DNA from: Daedaleopsis sinensis
Taxonomy: Eukaryota; Basidiomycota; Agaricomycetes; Polyporales; Polyporaceae
NCBI GenBank assembly: GCA_033807695.1
Contig: CM066302.1
Coordinates: 2,542,001-2,606,000 of the forward strand
Direction: 5' to 3'
DNA length: 64,000 nucleotides
Shown: in pieces, positions 1 through 10,802 of the stretch
Layout of the letters: every line of letters starts with the position of its first letter
Position numbering within the stretch: the stretch's first letter is position 1
The notes under the pieces: generated by a model
What the model was told of the DNA's origin: nothing
Databases searched by the model: none
What the model saw: the letters and a program-made list of their open reading frames with translations, nothing else
Made by a program: the position numbers and the translations under genes

Positions 1-62
1 GGTCCCGTCCGTGAGTTCTGATAGTGATCTATGCACTCGGACTGCCAGACTGACCTGCTGAA

Positions 63-1619
63 ATGAAGACATATCGCACGTTCACGATCTCCTTTCAAAC
101 CGATCTTATCGAAGCAGTTCGGAATGGGTATGGGCATCCCAATGTGATCGGGCGGACGTGGGGAACCATTGGTACGTCTTATTAACTTCTATACCCACGA
201 GAAGTGCAGTCCGTTCAAAAACCTCCCCAGCCAACATGGCCCTGGGAGAGATCCTGTCGGACATGTATCGAGAGGATGCTCTACCTGTCTTCGCGGATGC
301 CCACCGCGATCTCCTGGCTCTGGCAAAAGATGCCTGCACACAACCCCGCCCGCTCGCAACCCATGCTTCCCCCGCGAAGTCCGACGCTGGTTCAGATACC
401 AGTGCTTTGTGGCGACAACTCGACATGACGTACACGCCAGCTCACGAGGTTGCGGTCATCCTAGGCGAGCATCAGAGTGGGATGGTGTACAGTGTGGTCA
501 ACGGCGGTGGTGGAGATGGCCAAGGTGTGTTGCATGTGTCCTGTAAGGAGAGCATGTAACTGACTGTGCTTTACAGATACCAACCCCTCGATCATCATAC
601 AAAGTGCGAAACCTCGCCTGCAACCATCTCTATCAACGTCCTCTGCGGTTTCGTCGACACCCCCTGCAATGCCCATTGCTTCAACACTCTCGCCAGCTGC
701 TGATACCAACACTAGCAAGGTTGCTGGCCGGAGGCGGATAAAGACCGTCCCAACAGTCTCAACTGCCACACAGACAGAGCACCGCAGATCTCGCCCCATG
801 CCTGTATCCCCATCCCCAGTGAGCCGTCTTCGCCCTGCCCAAACCCTCCGGGACGGTGGTAAGCTCTCAGTTGTGGTCATTAGCGACAGTGAAGACGACA
901 GCGACCCGCCCGGTGCATCAAGTGTGTCTACGTTGGCCAGGGATGATGACAACCCAGAGCCCGAGTGCCTGTTCGTTGGGCAGCCCGTGTCGTTGTCTCC
1001 GTCTCCCATAGTTTCGCCCGCCGTCGGCACCACACTGAACTCTCCGTTTCCCTCTGTCTCCCGGCCACCTAGCCCTTCGCCATTCTTTCCTGCCTCTATC
1101 CCTATGCCTTACGACTTGTCCTCCGACCTGAGAGCCATGTCAATCTCTTCCGCTCTCCCGCCCCGCCGAATTCTACCCAATCAGACGGTGGTTGCATGGC
1201 CGGCTAGTGCCCCGCCCCGTCCCGACGGCCCCGCCGCGCCTCCGGATCTACCGCCACCATATACCACCCCAGAAACAAGCGCCGTCCCCCTCTCTGATGT
1301 TCCGCTACCTGCCGCCACGTCATCTGTTGCGTGGACGCCATCAATGTTGGCGGGCGCGGAGGCCGAACTTTCGTCATCCATCCTACCGCATCTTCGCCCT
1401 CGAGCGCTGCAGCTTTGCACGCCATCGATTAGGCAGTATCTGTGTACACTGAACGCTGAGTACAGCACGTATTACACCGTTCATAAGTGTATGCTGAGTT
1501 GGCCGTATCACGGTGCTGCTAACTGGGACACAAAACTACAGGGATGCGGGTTAACTGCCGAGCAGATCTCGATGCTCATCTCCCTGTTCCCCCATTTACC
1601 GCGGAGTTTCGCTCGTTAG
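63..1619 (+). CDS. orphan Ser/Pro-rich protein, 3 exons
   Basis: I do not recognise this protein. A consistent model joins exons 63-171, 210-524 and 577-1619 and gives about 488 residues. The first intron is only 38 bp but keeps frame and has a TTAAC-like branch site; the second is a normal 52 bp. The N-terminal 140 residues look globular (begins MKTYRTF). The middle, about residues 150-390, is rich in Ser and Pro and is probably disordered. A more ordered C-terminal segment follows from about residue 410, with Tyr-rich stretches. The next gene lies 175 bp downstream on the same strand. No membrane segment or signal peptide is apparent. Start choice: the ATG at 63 keeps the frame through both introns, but an exon before the window cannot be excluded. 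Confidence 0.5.
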
Positions 1620-1793
1620 TTGATGGGTCGAATATTTTACCCTTTGTCTCAGTATATTTACTGCCGTGTGCCTGTTGCTGCATGTATGTGTTGAAATATC
1701 ATGTTGTTATGTGCTTGACTCTGTTCGATTGTTTGTTCGCCCCTCCCTGCTTCCCCCCCAACTGAACCCTCTCTCATTCATCCTACTGTCTCT

Positions 1794-3247
1794 ATGGCCC
1801 GTACACAGAGTGCGAAGACTGTTACCGCACGCGCCAAGCTCACCGACGCGCAAAAGCAGTCCCGACGTGCCAAAGCCGAGAACCTCTCCAAGGACCTCGC
1901 CGAGACGCACAAGGGGTATCAGGTTGCTGCACGCGACATTGCAAAAAAACATGGCAGGTGTGTGCTCTTCCCGACTCATGCGCGGCACTGTACTTCAAGG
2001 TCTAACACTCAAGCAGGTCCCTGGCCTGGACACGTAGTCAACTGTACATGGGTGGGAAGTTCACCCGCCAGCGACGCGCGGTGAACGCTTGGAATGCTCT
2101 CGTTCAGAAGCGACTAGCAGCTATGAATGCAGGTGCGTTCAGTTCTATCATCTATCTACTACATCATCACCGATGATCATCCCCGCCTCGAACAGACCTA
2201 TCTCCCGGCTCCAAGTGGAAGCTTCGCGAGTTCGTCAAGCATTACTCGGACGACCTGAGGGACGAGTATGCAAGACTCACTATGCACGACAAAAGACTCT
2301 TGTGCGAAGGGTTGAAGATGGTCCGGGACTCGCGCATCAAGGTCACACGTGCCAACCCTCGCGCACTTTGCAAGTACGTTGACAAGACCTTCGAGGACAT
2401 GCAAAAGGATGTGAGTACAAACCTTCCTTCTACCTATCATGAGGCTGCAACCGCCATCCGTCTAGTGGACTGCCATCTGCAACCGAACCGGACTTCAAGG
2501 CATGTACTTCGGTGTTCGCGCCTCGCTTGACCAGTACCATGAGCCAAAGATCTTCCTGACGGCTGGTGCTGAAAGCTTCGTCCGCGAGGTTCTTGGTCAA
2601 GAGCCCCGGAGCCTCGCCCTGCGGCTTGAGGCATGGGTAGTCAGTAAGCTCACAGACGAAGGTGCGACCGTTAACCACATATGCCGTCACAATGTACTAT
2701 ACTATTGACTGATGCTCTCACGTTAGTCATTGTCAAGCCAAAGCCGAAGCTTCGCGATGCAATCAGTCTGTGCCGTAAAGTCATACAAGACGGTCTTGGT
2801 AAGTACATGGTGCATTGGCAAGTCTAGAATGCTGCTAACTAACAGTGGTATATAGACAAGATCCTCGTCTCTGCCGGGGTGAAGATCGGGAAGAAGAAGA
2901 TTGCTATGAACTACGACAACTATGAGGGGAAAATCGTCGAGGTGTACCAGGTCGCGCTGGTAGGGTGGCCTTGTGACCGAATGGCCAACCCAGGTGCTAT
3001 TGGACGCGACAACGTCTTCAGGCTTCTCGAAGCGCTCGAAGCGCCGCTCAATGACACTACACCCGCATGCCACTGGGTGCAGCTTACCTCCGAGCAGCTC
3101 GAGACGCGGAAGAAGCAGAACGCTGAGCGTGTCAAGAAGGGGGAACAGGTGTACAAGTCCCGCAAGCCGAAGCAGAGGAAGGCAGCCCCTGCGAAGAGCG
3201 CGGAGACTATCAGCTCCAGCGCCGAGGAGAGCGATGGCGAGGAGTAG
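1794..3247 (+). CDS. orphan protein with HMG-box-like N-terminal half, 6 exons
   Basis: Exons 1794-1957, 2017-2132, 2196-2410, 2466-2661, 2727-2798 and 2856-3247 join in one frame to about 384 residues with clean GT-AG introns of 55-65 bp. The N-terminus is Lys/Arg/Ala-rich and helical. Residues about 70-150 contain an NAWNAL segment followed by basic helices, which resembles the HMG-box-like proteins frequent in Agaricomycetes; I infer nucleic-acid binding only weakly. The C-terminal part has a compact region (VGWPCDRMANPG) and ends in a Lys-rich then acidic, Ser-rich tail (SSSAEESDGEE). It lies tandem to the upstream orphan gene and outside the neighbouring KDZ relic. Function unknown; the gene model is much better supported than the function. 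Confidence 0.6.
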
Positions 3248-3844
3248 GAGCCTTACTGTATGCTCTAATGTTCCCCTTATTCCTCGCCCTCTGCATCTCT
3301 CCTATATCATACTACGAGTGCAACACTTCGCTTCTATTGCATGTACATATAATCTACCTATTGCGTGTCGTGCGACGTATCATGTTAAGGTACCGTAGGG
3401 TCCAGTAACGAAGAGATCATTTGAATGTGCCTTAGTATCATGGGTGTGTGTGATTACACAGTTATATTGTTAATCTACTCGTTCCTACGATTCCAATGAT
3501 ACTATACTTACCGTATCTGCCTCTCTGGATGACGGAGCAGTCACGGTCGACGTGGGGGACAGCGAGCGCGCGGTGGGCGGAAGGAAGCGCTGACGGGCGC
3601 ACAGGCGGGAGACGCGCTGATGGGCGCGCAGGCGGGAGACGCTGATGGGCGGGAGGCGGGGAGGCGGCCCTCCAGCTCCGATAGCGAGCGCACCCGAGAT
3701 CGGTGAATGTCGGGACGAGATAACGGGCACTGTTATCAGCTGCGTTATCAGGTCGGGGAGCTTATGTAAGGGGAGACCTCTGCTGGCACGGAGGGAACCG
3801 CTGGTTGCTGGGTGACTCGCTGGGTCGGTGGAGCAGGCGGAATC
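3248..3844. other. intergenic, GC-rich degenerate repeats
   Basis: No gene is seen. Between about 3530 and 3700 the strand is G-rich with short degenerate direct repeats built on gcgctgatgggcg and aggcgggaga. Similar G-rich repetitive DNA recurs at 13310-13440, just beyond the other end of the split KDZ gene. These two zones might therefore be subterminal parts of the KDZ element, but I found no convincing terminal repeat pair. Confidence 0.4.
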
Positions 3845-4694
3845 CTAGCTAGTTAGGAGGCGGAGGGGACCCGCTGATGTAGCTAAGTAACCGGGTGGAT
3901 GGTGCCACCGAGGTGGGTCCCTGCTCTCCCGAAGCTCCTCGAGAACCTCTGAGAATAGGGTGTCCTCGTCACATATCGATGTGTGGAGGCGGTGTGCTTC
4001 TCGGTTGCAGTGACGCAACTCCTCTTCCGCGTGCTCGATACGGCAAGCGGTACACATCGTCTCCCGGATCAGAGGCTGTGCCCATGGTTTATCTCGTATG
4101 TCGTTGCATGTGTCTTGCAGCAGCGTGAATTCCTGAAGGAAATCGTAGTGGGAGACCTTGTCCCAATCGAGTTTCGGATGGGGGGGATCGAGCGCAGCCG
4201 CAACTTCGTTGTATTTGGTGACGGCGGTGTGGATGGCCTTGCATCTCTTCTGTAAGCTCTTCGCGATCTGTGTTCGCATGCGGTAGGCTATCCGATATCA
4301 GCCTATAGCCCTGCTCTTCCAGAAAATGTAACACCTACCTGTTTGCGACACATTCAACTTCTGCAACTCGAAAAGGTGTTGTATCACGAGGCGCTGCAAG
4401 CGCCCAAGTGCCTTTTGATACCGACGCTCGGTGATGTACTTGAGGGTTTCCTGGTACTCCTTGTCACTTGATGACCACCGCCGCTGGAGGTTCAGCTGGA
4501 CCTCGAGTGTGATCGCCTCAGACTCCAGACGTTGCACATCTCGCGCGAGCTCGCGGCGGCGAGTTTCCAATCGCACAGTGGCTGAGGTGTCTCCATTGTA
4601 GTCTGTCGGCCCAGAATGCGGGCTTTGCCACCGGTAATCACTCGGTGCCGCCCTCAGGAACTTGTCCTGGGCTAGTCTCGGCTCCAGACGTTCT
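3845..4694 (-). pseudogene. KDZ transposase, C-terminal part, cut off from the rest
   Basis: Read on the minus strand this encodes the typical C-terminal region of Kyakuja-Dileera-Zisupton (KDZ) transposases: a segment beginning RLEPRLAQDKFLRAAPSDYR, a helical stretch with YQETLKYITERRYQKALGRL, then after an intron at about 4340-4270 the segment MRTQIAKSLQKRCKAI and WDKVSHYDFLQEF. It lacks the catalytic domain. The missing upstream part lies on the same strand at 10803-13122, and the frame runs on across the gap when element 1 (4684-10813) is removed. The 5' edge coincides with the 11-bp sequence CCAGACGTTCT that also flanks the other side of the insert. I read it as the tail of one gene split by a later insertion. 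Confidence 0.75.
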
Positions 4695-4840
4695 ACACGC
4701 TCTCCCCGGTGCTCATAAATCCCTCGCGGAACTCGGGCGGGGAACAGGAGGAGGAGGAGGTATCGCGTATCAGAAGGATGAATCTTGAAAGTTCGCACGA
4801 GAATTTGTGAGCGCCGGGGAGAGTGTCGTAGAACGTCTGG
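4684..4840. repeat. terminal hairpin of element 1
   Basis: The 13-mer at 4684-4696 (CCAGACGTTCTAC) is the exact reverse complement of 4828-4840. Pairing continues imperfectly inward to about 4725 and 4800 (CTCTCCCCGG and its complement). It lies at the DUF6589-proximal end, outside the inverted repeat that matches the right end. Confidence 0.65.
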
Positions 4841-5041
4841 TGTGTTTGGTCCTCGGCTAGGGCATCTGTTACATCGGGGCCACATCGGGTCACCCAGAGC
4901 TCCCGGATGTGACTCCAAGTAACGCTGCAGAGCGCCTCGTAGAGTATGATGTCATAGATTGTACCAGTACCACAGTCGCCTCTTCTGCCTCCTCCTCGCT
5001 CTCACCCTGATTGACTCTGAGGCCGTAAGATTCCCCGACTA

Positions 5042-7671
5042 ATGGATGTCGAAGACGAGGTTTTCCACGACACCTTTGACGATGAACACTGGCCGTGGGA
5101 TGACATTGAAGACGAGTTCTTCGATGTGATCGATTCGGCCGCATTCACCTCGCAGACAACCCACTTGGAGCCGCCGCCGCCGCCGCCGTCTCCTCCTGCC
5201 ACCGCCATGTCCACTTTCTTTGAAGGCTATACGGCAGCACTGCGGCACGCCATTCCAGCTAACGGTCCGCCTCTTCAGGAGTGTGTCCGTGCTGTACTGG
5301 AGTACATGCGAGAGGAACAGGGCCTCAACCTCGAGCTCTTCCTGGACGCGCTGTTCTGGGGAGATCCCGGATGCATCGCCGACCGCAAAATCATCCACGA
5401 GCGTAGTGTTTTCATCAGGTCTCCCACTCTACTCAGTGTCCTCTCGCACATATGGCATCCTCCAACAGCCGAAGAAGCAGGTGGTGGAGAGCCGATGAAG
5501 GATTTCGTGATGGCCCGGGCGACCGAGATCCTTGAACAGGAGCTTCAGGAAGTTGCGACAACGTCGTTCCGGCCCCCTCCTGACCCCTTGTCCATGGAGA
5601 ATCTTACGGCAATCAATCTGGTTCAGTTTGGTACCATGCTACAACTGTCTGCACGTTGACTATGGCTGCTTCTCCAGACTCTTGCATGTACCCCTCGGCA
5701 GCGTGCTCATAACACCATGAAGAACCCATTCCATGTATATATCATGCCCTATTGTTCCTCCAAGTCAATGCTATATATCTTACTTGTCTTGCCTCGACCA
5801 GATTGTCCTCACCATCATATCCATGCTCGTCTACTCCCGGTCACACGACTCATGCATCCTCACTATGTTCTGGTCTATATATCTCAAAGCGTGCGGGTTA
5901 TCAGCAAGAGCGTTCGACGCACTCCATGCACTAGGGTTAACGATGAGTCACACATGGACAGCAAATGCGTTCAAGACAATTGCTCGTGCGGCTCGAGCAT
6001 CCACACGTTTCGCAGTCGCCAATTTCCCTCACTTTGGATCACATGATAACCTCAATATCCCGATGTGTGTCTTCTCCCAACGGCTACACAACCAGAATCA
6101 TTTCATTAGTGCAACTGCAACGACAATATATATTCTACCACTAGAAGCGATTCTGCCGCCCAATATTGCGTCAATTATGCGCGAACACCGCAGCAAGACC
6201 TTCGGATTACGCTTCTCGCTCATGGATCTATACACACGGCCACATGAACTAGAACGTATCAAATGTCTTGAAGCACAATCCCGCTACCGCACTTTGCGGT
6301 TCCTTCTAGAATCCCCCGCCTTCGCTGCCTATCCGCACCGTGATGACCCCCTTCTTGCCCCCCCACCACCGGTCGACCTCCTTCCCTGTGGACCAGATCA
6401 CATTGTTAAGCAGCACATTCTCGAAACTGTCGAGCTTGATGAGAGCAAGTACGATGATACGGATCAACTCTTGAGTCGTGTCATTCCCGAGCAGTTGGGG
6501 TGGGGTGCAAAGGCCGAAGAAGTTGCTCAGCGAGTTGAAGAGATGTGCATGCTATGGGTGGGGGATCAGCTAACAGTCGACCGGATTCGCGGCCTCGCAC
6601 GCTATCGACACGATGATGCTAATGCGTACGAACATTTGGACTGGATTCAGCCTATGTTTGGATGGTTCCACACCTTGATGGCATTTGCGAACTCCCTCCA
6701 TTCTCAGTATCTGGGTACATCGGTCGGCATCGGTCTCAAGAAGGCTTTCGAGACTCTTAACAGGAAGAAGCTTCTCAAGCAGGAGATCAAAGGCGTCTTC
6801 TGGAACCACTTGGACGAGGCACTATGGCACATTGGCGAAGCTAACATCCTATCACTGTGGATGTCAGTCACCGGGGTCAAGGAGTTGGCCGAGCTCACAG
6901 CCAAGAGTCCACGAGAGCTTGCAGCGCTCGCAGACTTCCTCTATCACGATCACATCTCACGGAAAGCCCAAGTTAAAATGTCCATGCTTCCCCACGACGC
7001 ACGCGATGACTACAAACACCAGATGGGCATGTTCTGTGAGGATGTTCTCGCATACTTCGATCTGAGGGAGGCTATGCGTATAGGAGATGTTGGACGGATG
7101 GAGGACCTTCTCCCGGTCATGCTGTTTCGCTTCATGGGCGGGAAAAACCACCGCTACACAGCAGAAATACTGGAGCTTATTCAGAAAAGAGAATATGATT
7201 GGCCTGAGGAATTCTGGTAAGTGCAATATCCCGACTCGAGATAGTATGGTTTACTTATTAGTATATTTGGCTGTAGGCAGTACACTCGACGCTATGGATG
7301 GCTTTTGAACTTCACTGGCAAGCGGAATGGGTTTGTCGCAGTAGACATGGCACAAGAGCATAATATCAAGGATATCAAGGTAACAATATCTTCTAGTAGA
7401 AGCGGTAGAGCTTGGTTAACTTCATGTGCACTGGCAGGTGACATGGTGCTCGATGGGTCCTGGCGCAACATTCCCATATATACAAAAGGTATCACCAGCT
7501 ATTCCTGTCCTCCGTGCAGTAAAAGCGGCATTTGCTGCGCAGTTCTCTGCTATACGGGGGCGCGGAACACGACACAGCACTCCGAGTAAGACAGAAGATG
7601 TCAACAAGCTCATCGGAATGTACCAAGCAGCGGAGGCACACACTTACATCCCCAACATCCGCCGGTCATGA
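5042..7671 (+). pseudogene. DUF6589 protein gene of element 1, with an in-frame stop
   Basis: Exons 5042-5734, 5802-7216, 7277-7379 and 7437-7671 join to a protein of about 815 residues of the Agaricomycete DUF6589 family. Family-like blocks include GLSARAFDALHALGLTMSH, HDNLNIP (codons near 6045), VGDQLTVDR (near 6562), a FGWFH block, and MLFRFMGG before the C-terminal AQEHNIKDIKVTWCS. Reading frame and similarity continue through a TGA at 5657-5659. The bases around it (CGTTGACTA) would be repaired in sense by CGA, so a single CpG C-to-T change is the simplest cause. An intron cannot remove it without losing conserved sequence. Role unknown; I suspect a transposase (see findings). It converges on the helicase gene ending at 7826. 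An N-terminal proline run (codons near 5170) is a low-complexity patch. Confidence 0.75.
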
Positions 7672-7825
7672 ACACTTCAGGATGCTGACCTGGCATTAGA
7701 CTATATGACTATGGGTGCTGGTAGATTAGCCACAGAGGACAAATTTGATACATGGTGGGATGAACGGGCATATGAATGAGCTACTACGAATATTTACAAT
7801 GTACCGGAACATTCGAACACATGAG

Positions 7826-10618
7826 CTAATTTGTACGCCGATAGGGATGATAACGTGAATTGTCTGTAATGGAGCTATGATGTTTTAAATGAGTGGTGGG
7901 CGTGAGCGGAAAGATGAGAGGCGGGGATGAAGTTCTGGTAGCCACTGGTGTTGTAGCTGTAGCCAGTGACGAGCTTGTACCTGCAATCGAGGGAGGAGGT
8001 GCTGAAGCACTGCATGTGCCGCTGTGTTGTACTATAGGAGTGGTAGTTTGAAGCTCTGTAGGTCGGTAGACTGGACGTGAATGGACAGGTGTGTTGGCGC
8101 CTGTAGACGCTGAAGAAGCACCCATAAGCGCCGCCGTAGATTGACCGTTGGAGTCGATGTTCTCCTTGTCCACGCACCCCTGCTTTGTCGGCCTCTCGTC
8201 ACCCGCCATACTGTCCGCTGCCTTACGCTTTGACCCCGTCTTTGCACTCGCTTGTTTCTGTTTGACCATCTTCTTCTCCTCCTTCGCCTGAGCTGTCTGC
8301 ACCCTCTTCTCCTCCCGCGCTCGCTTCTGTGCTGCCGCCTGCACCTTCCGCTGAGCAGCGGCCTCGGCCTTCTGAAAGCGATCGCGCTCACGCTTTGCTC
8401 ATTTCTGCTCTTGCTCAATCCGCGTGCGCTCACGTTCAGCTGCGGCAGCAACAGCCTCCTGGTGCTTGGTCTGCTTCGCTCTGAGCTCGGACAACGCCGC
8501 AGGCATGTCGACCAACGCAAGGATAGCGAGCAGTTCAGGACCATGCCGATCTGTGAGCAGCCAGTGGAGCTTGCGGATGTCGTCAAGAGAGGCGAAGTCG
8601 GTACGGCTGGCTAGGGTAGCCATGAGCTTGTCGGGTAGGATGCCAGCGGGGCCGAAGGGCAGTCCACAGTACTGCGCCCACCAGGTACGTTCTCGCCACC
8701 GCATCATGAGCTTTGTCGCCCTCTCCACTTCGACGCTGTTCCGGCGCACCCTCGGGATGAACATCCGCCAGTTTGAGACGTCAAACTTGTCTCGGTACGT
8801 CGACGACTCCGAGCCTGAGTGCGAAGAGGGCTGCATGTCGATTTGAGAGGTCAAGGAAAGGTGGTTTCGAAGATTGGGAGGGGTAGATGATGGTGCTTGA
8901 GGTAGACTGTCGGGAACAGATTGCTATAATGCTGCACGACGACTGGTGGCTGCCTCAGCTTCACGGCGCGTGCAGTTATCGCAGCACTCGCCCGTGGGAG
9001 CTGTGTACGTACCATCAGCATGCTGACCTTGTTGTTACAGCACACAACACTTACCTTCGCGCCCAGGTGGGTTCCCAAAGTATTTATCGGCCACATCTCG
9101 TCGGCACTGATCCTTGGGTGTCGGATCGACCCAATCGCGCAGCCCGACCTTGATCTTCTTCACGTACGTGGTAGGGTCTCCTTCGCCACGTGTCTTCTTC
9201 CCTTTCTCTGCGAATACTGACGGCTCAATCAGCAGAATGGCTGATGCTTGGATATCTGGCCGACAACCTGCACGCCCAGCGCGTTGCATTGCCACAGTAA
9301 GGGATTTGGGTGCCATGTACAACACTACACGCACGATGTCGGGAATATCGCAACCCTGGTACGACATTCAACATGAGATGTCATTACTCTATAGATATTC
9401 GGACTCACCATCCCTGCCGCTTCAGTCGTCAACAGATAATCAACCATGACGTGCTCGAAATTGTGCATGGTGAGAGCTTTCGACAGGTCCCCCCGGCGAG
9501 CATTGTAGGTTTTCACACGTCCATGAAGTGATGCTGGCAGGTGCTCGAGAAGCCATCGACGTGCGTGCATGGAAAGTGAGATGTCGTCAAAGAAGATCAT
9601 CGTTTTGGGTAGACTGGTGAGTGATGCGGCATTGGAGGGGACGAGAAACTGCAGTGCCTCGATCATACTCTGCCCTGCCTGCATGTAACGTACATGCCAT
9701 GAAATATTGTGTCGGTTGTTGCCCAAGTTCAGGATGAATGCCGACAAGGGATTGATTAGGAGGCTCTGGAATGTCTCATGTAGGACTCGAGGAGGCATGG
9801 TTGCAGAAGCGGCTTGGATAGACACCTGCGAGGGGAACAGCCCGCGTGCAGTGGATAGGTGGGAGTACTCCGGGCGGAACTCTCCACCCCACTGTGATAT
9901 GCAGTGAGCCTCATTGATGACCATGCCTAGCACCCTCCTATTGAATCTCGGCTGACTGAACAGTGTTCGTACTGTGCTCTTCTCGCCGACCAAGAGCTTC
10001 GGACCTACAAGAATGACACTGTACTTTCCAATCTCGACCTCCTGTATCGATCTCAGTCACTGAGCTCACATTGACGTGATAATATGCGATACCTTGAGCA
10101 GCTCCGGAGTCTGTGTCTGCCCATTAAGGACCACTGCCGTAAGTTTCATCTTCTTGAAGTGTCTCGCCTAATAAGGTGTGTTGAGCTTCTCATGATCCAT
10201 ATATGGAGGCGGAAAGTTGACAGCTCTTACTTGGTCGGCCTCAAGTGCATTAAGTGGGGATACAATAACCACAATTCTCGCCTTCGCCTCCGGCGCAAAC
10301 AGGGGAAGTACGAACGGAAGTGTTTTCCCCCAGCCAGTTCCCGCAATACTGACAGCATCCACGCCCAGCAGCATGCACTCGGCAAGGTCCAACTGCTCGG
10401 GATACGGTGTGAACCCCAACCGCTGTACACACTCGTCCTTCATGGCCTCGCGCACGGCAACTGAGTCGTACTTGTGACTCCGCTGGTGTCACAGTCTTGC
10501 ATCTTCAAGAACTTTGTATGACCGCTGCCGAACAATTTCGTGTGACTCCGAGGTAGCAGTTGGCCTAGTACCAGAGGCAGGTAGGACCGGCGCAGCCGGA
10601 GCCGGAGAGGAGGACATT
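7826..10618 (-). pseudogene. RecQ-like DEAH helicase of element 1, degenerate
   Basis: Minus-strand exons encode an SF2 helicase of RecQ type: Walker A AGTGWGKT (near 10340), a motif II region written NEAHCISQWGGEFRPEY where RecQ helicases normally have DEAH, motif VI QRAGRAGCR (near 9270), a cysteine-bearing segment GECCDNCTRR resembling the RecQ zinc region (near 8980), and a long basic coiled-coil tail to 7826. Three in-frame stops interrupt it: TGA at 10491-10489, TAG at 8926-8924 and TGA at 8401-8399. Each would be repaired by a C-to-T reversal (CGA or CAG). The first Asp of motif II is Asn, which would abolish ATP hydrolysis in known helicases. Start ATG at 10618 is the first in frame. 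Convergent with DUF6589. Confidence 0.75.
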
Positions 10619-10802
10619 AACGAAGAGCTAAGTTATGAGGGGCGCATTGTCGCAGCAGGAGGTAAGGAATACAATTGACAAGTAGCATAACAAAGTCAAA
10701 ATCACATCGCTGACATAAGTCAAATGACCCAGCGGCCGACCTGCATCAAAGATTGAGCGCGCAGTGACCAGTCACAGATACCCTTGCCGAGCCCCAAACG
10801 GA

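Noticed and set aside
5647..5680. An intron removing the TGA at 5657 in DUF6589 of element 1
   Set aside because: Candidate donors are out of phase or leave a 23-bp intron, and the frame after the stop continues the family pattern without a gap.
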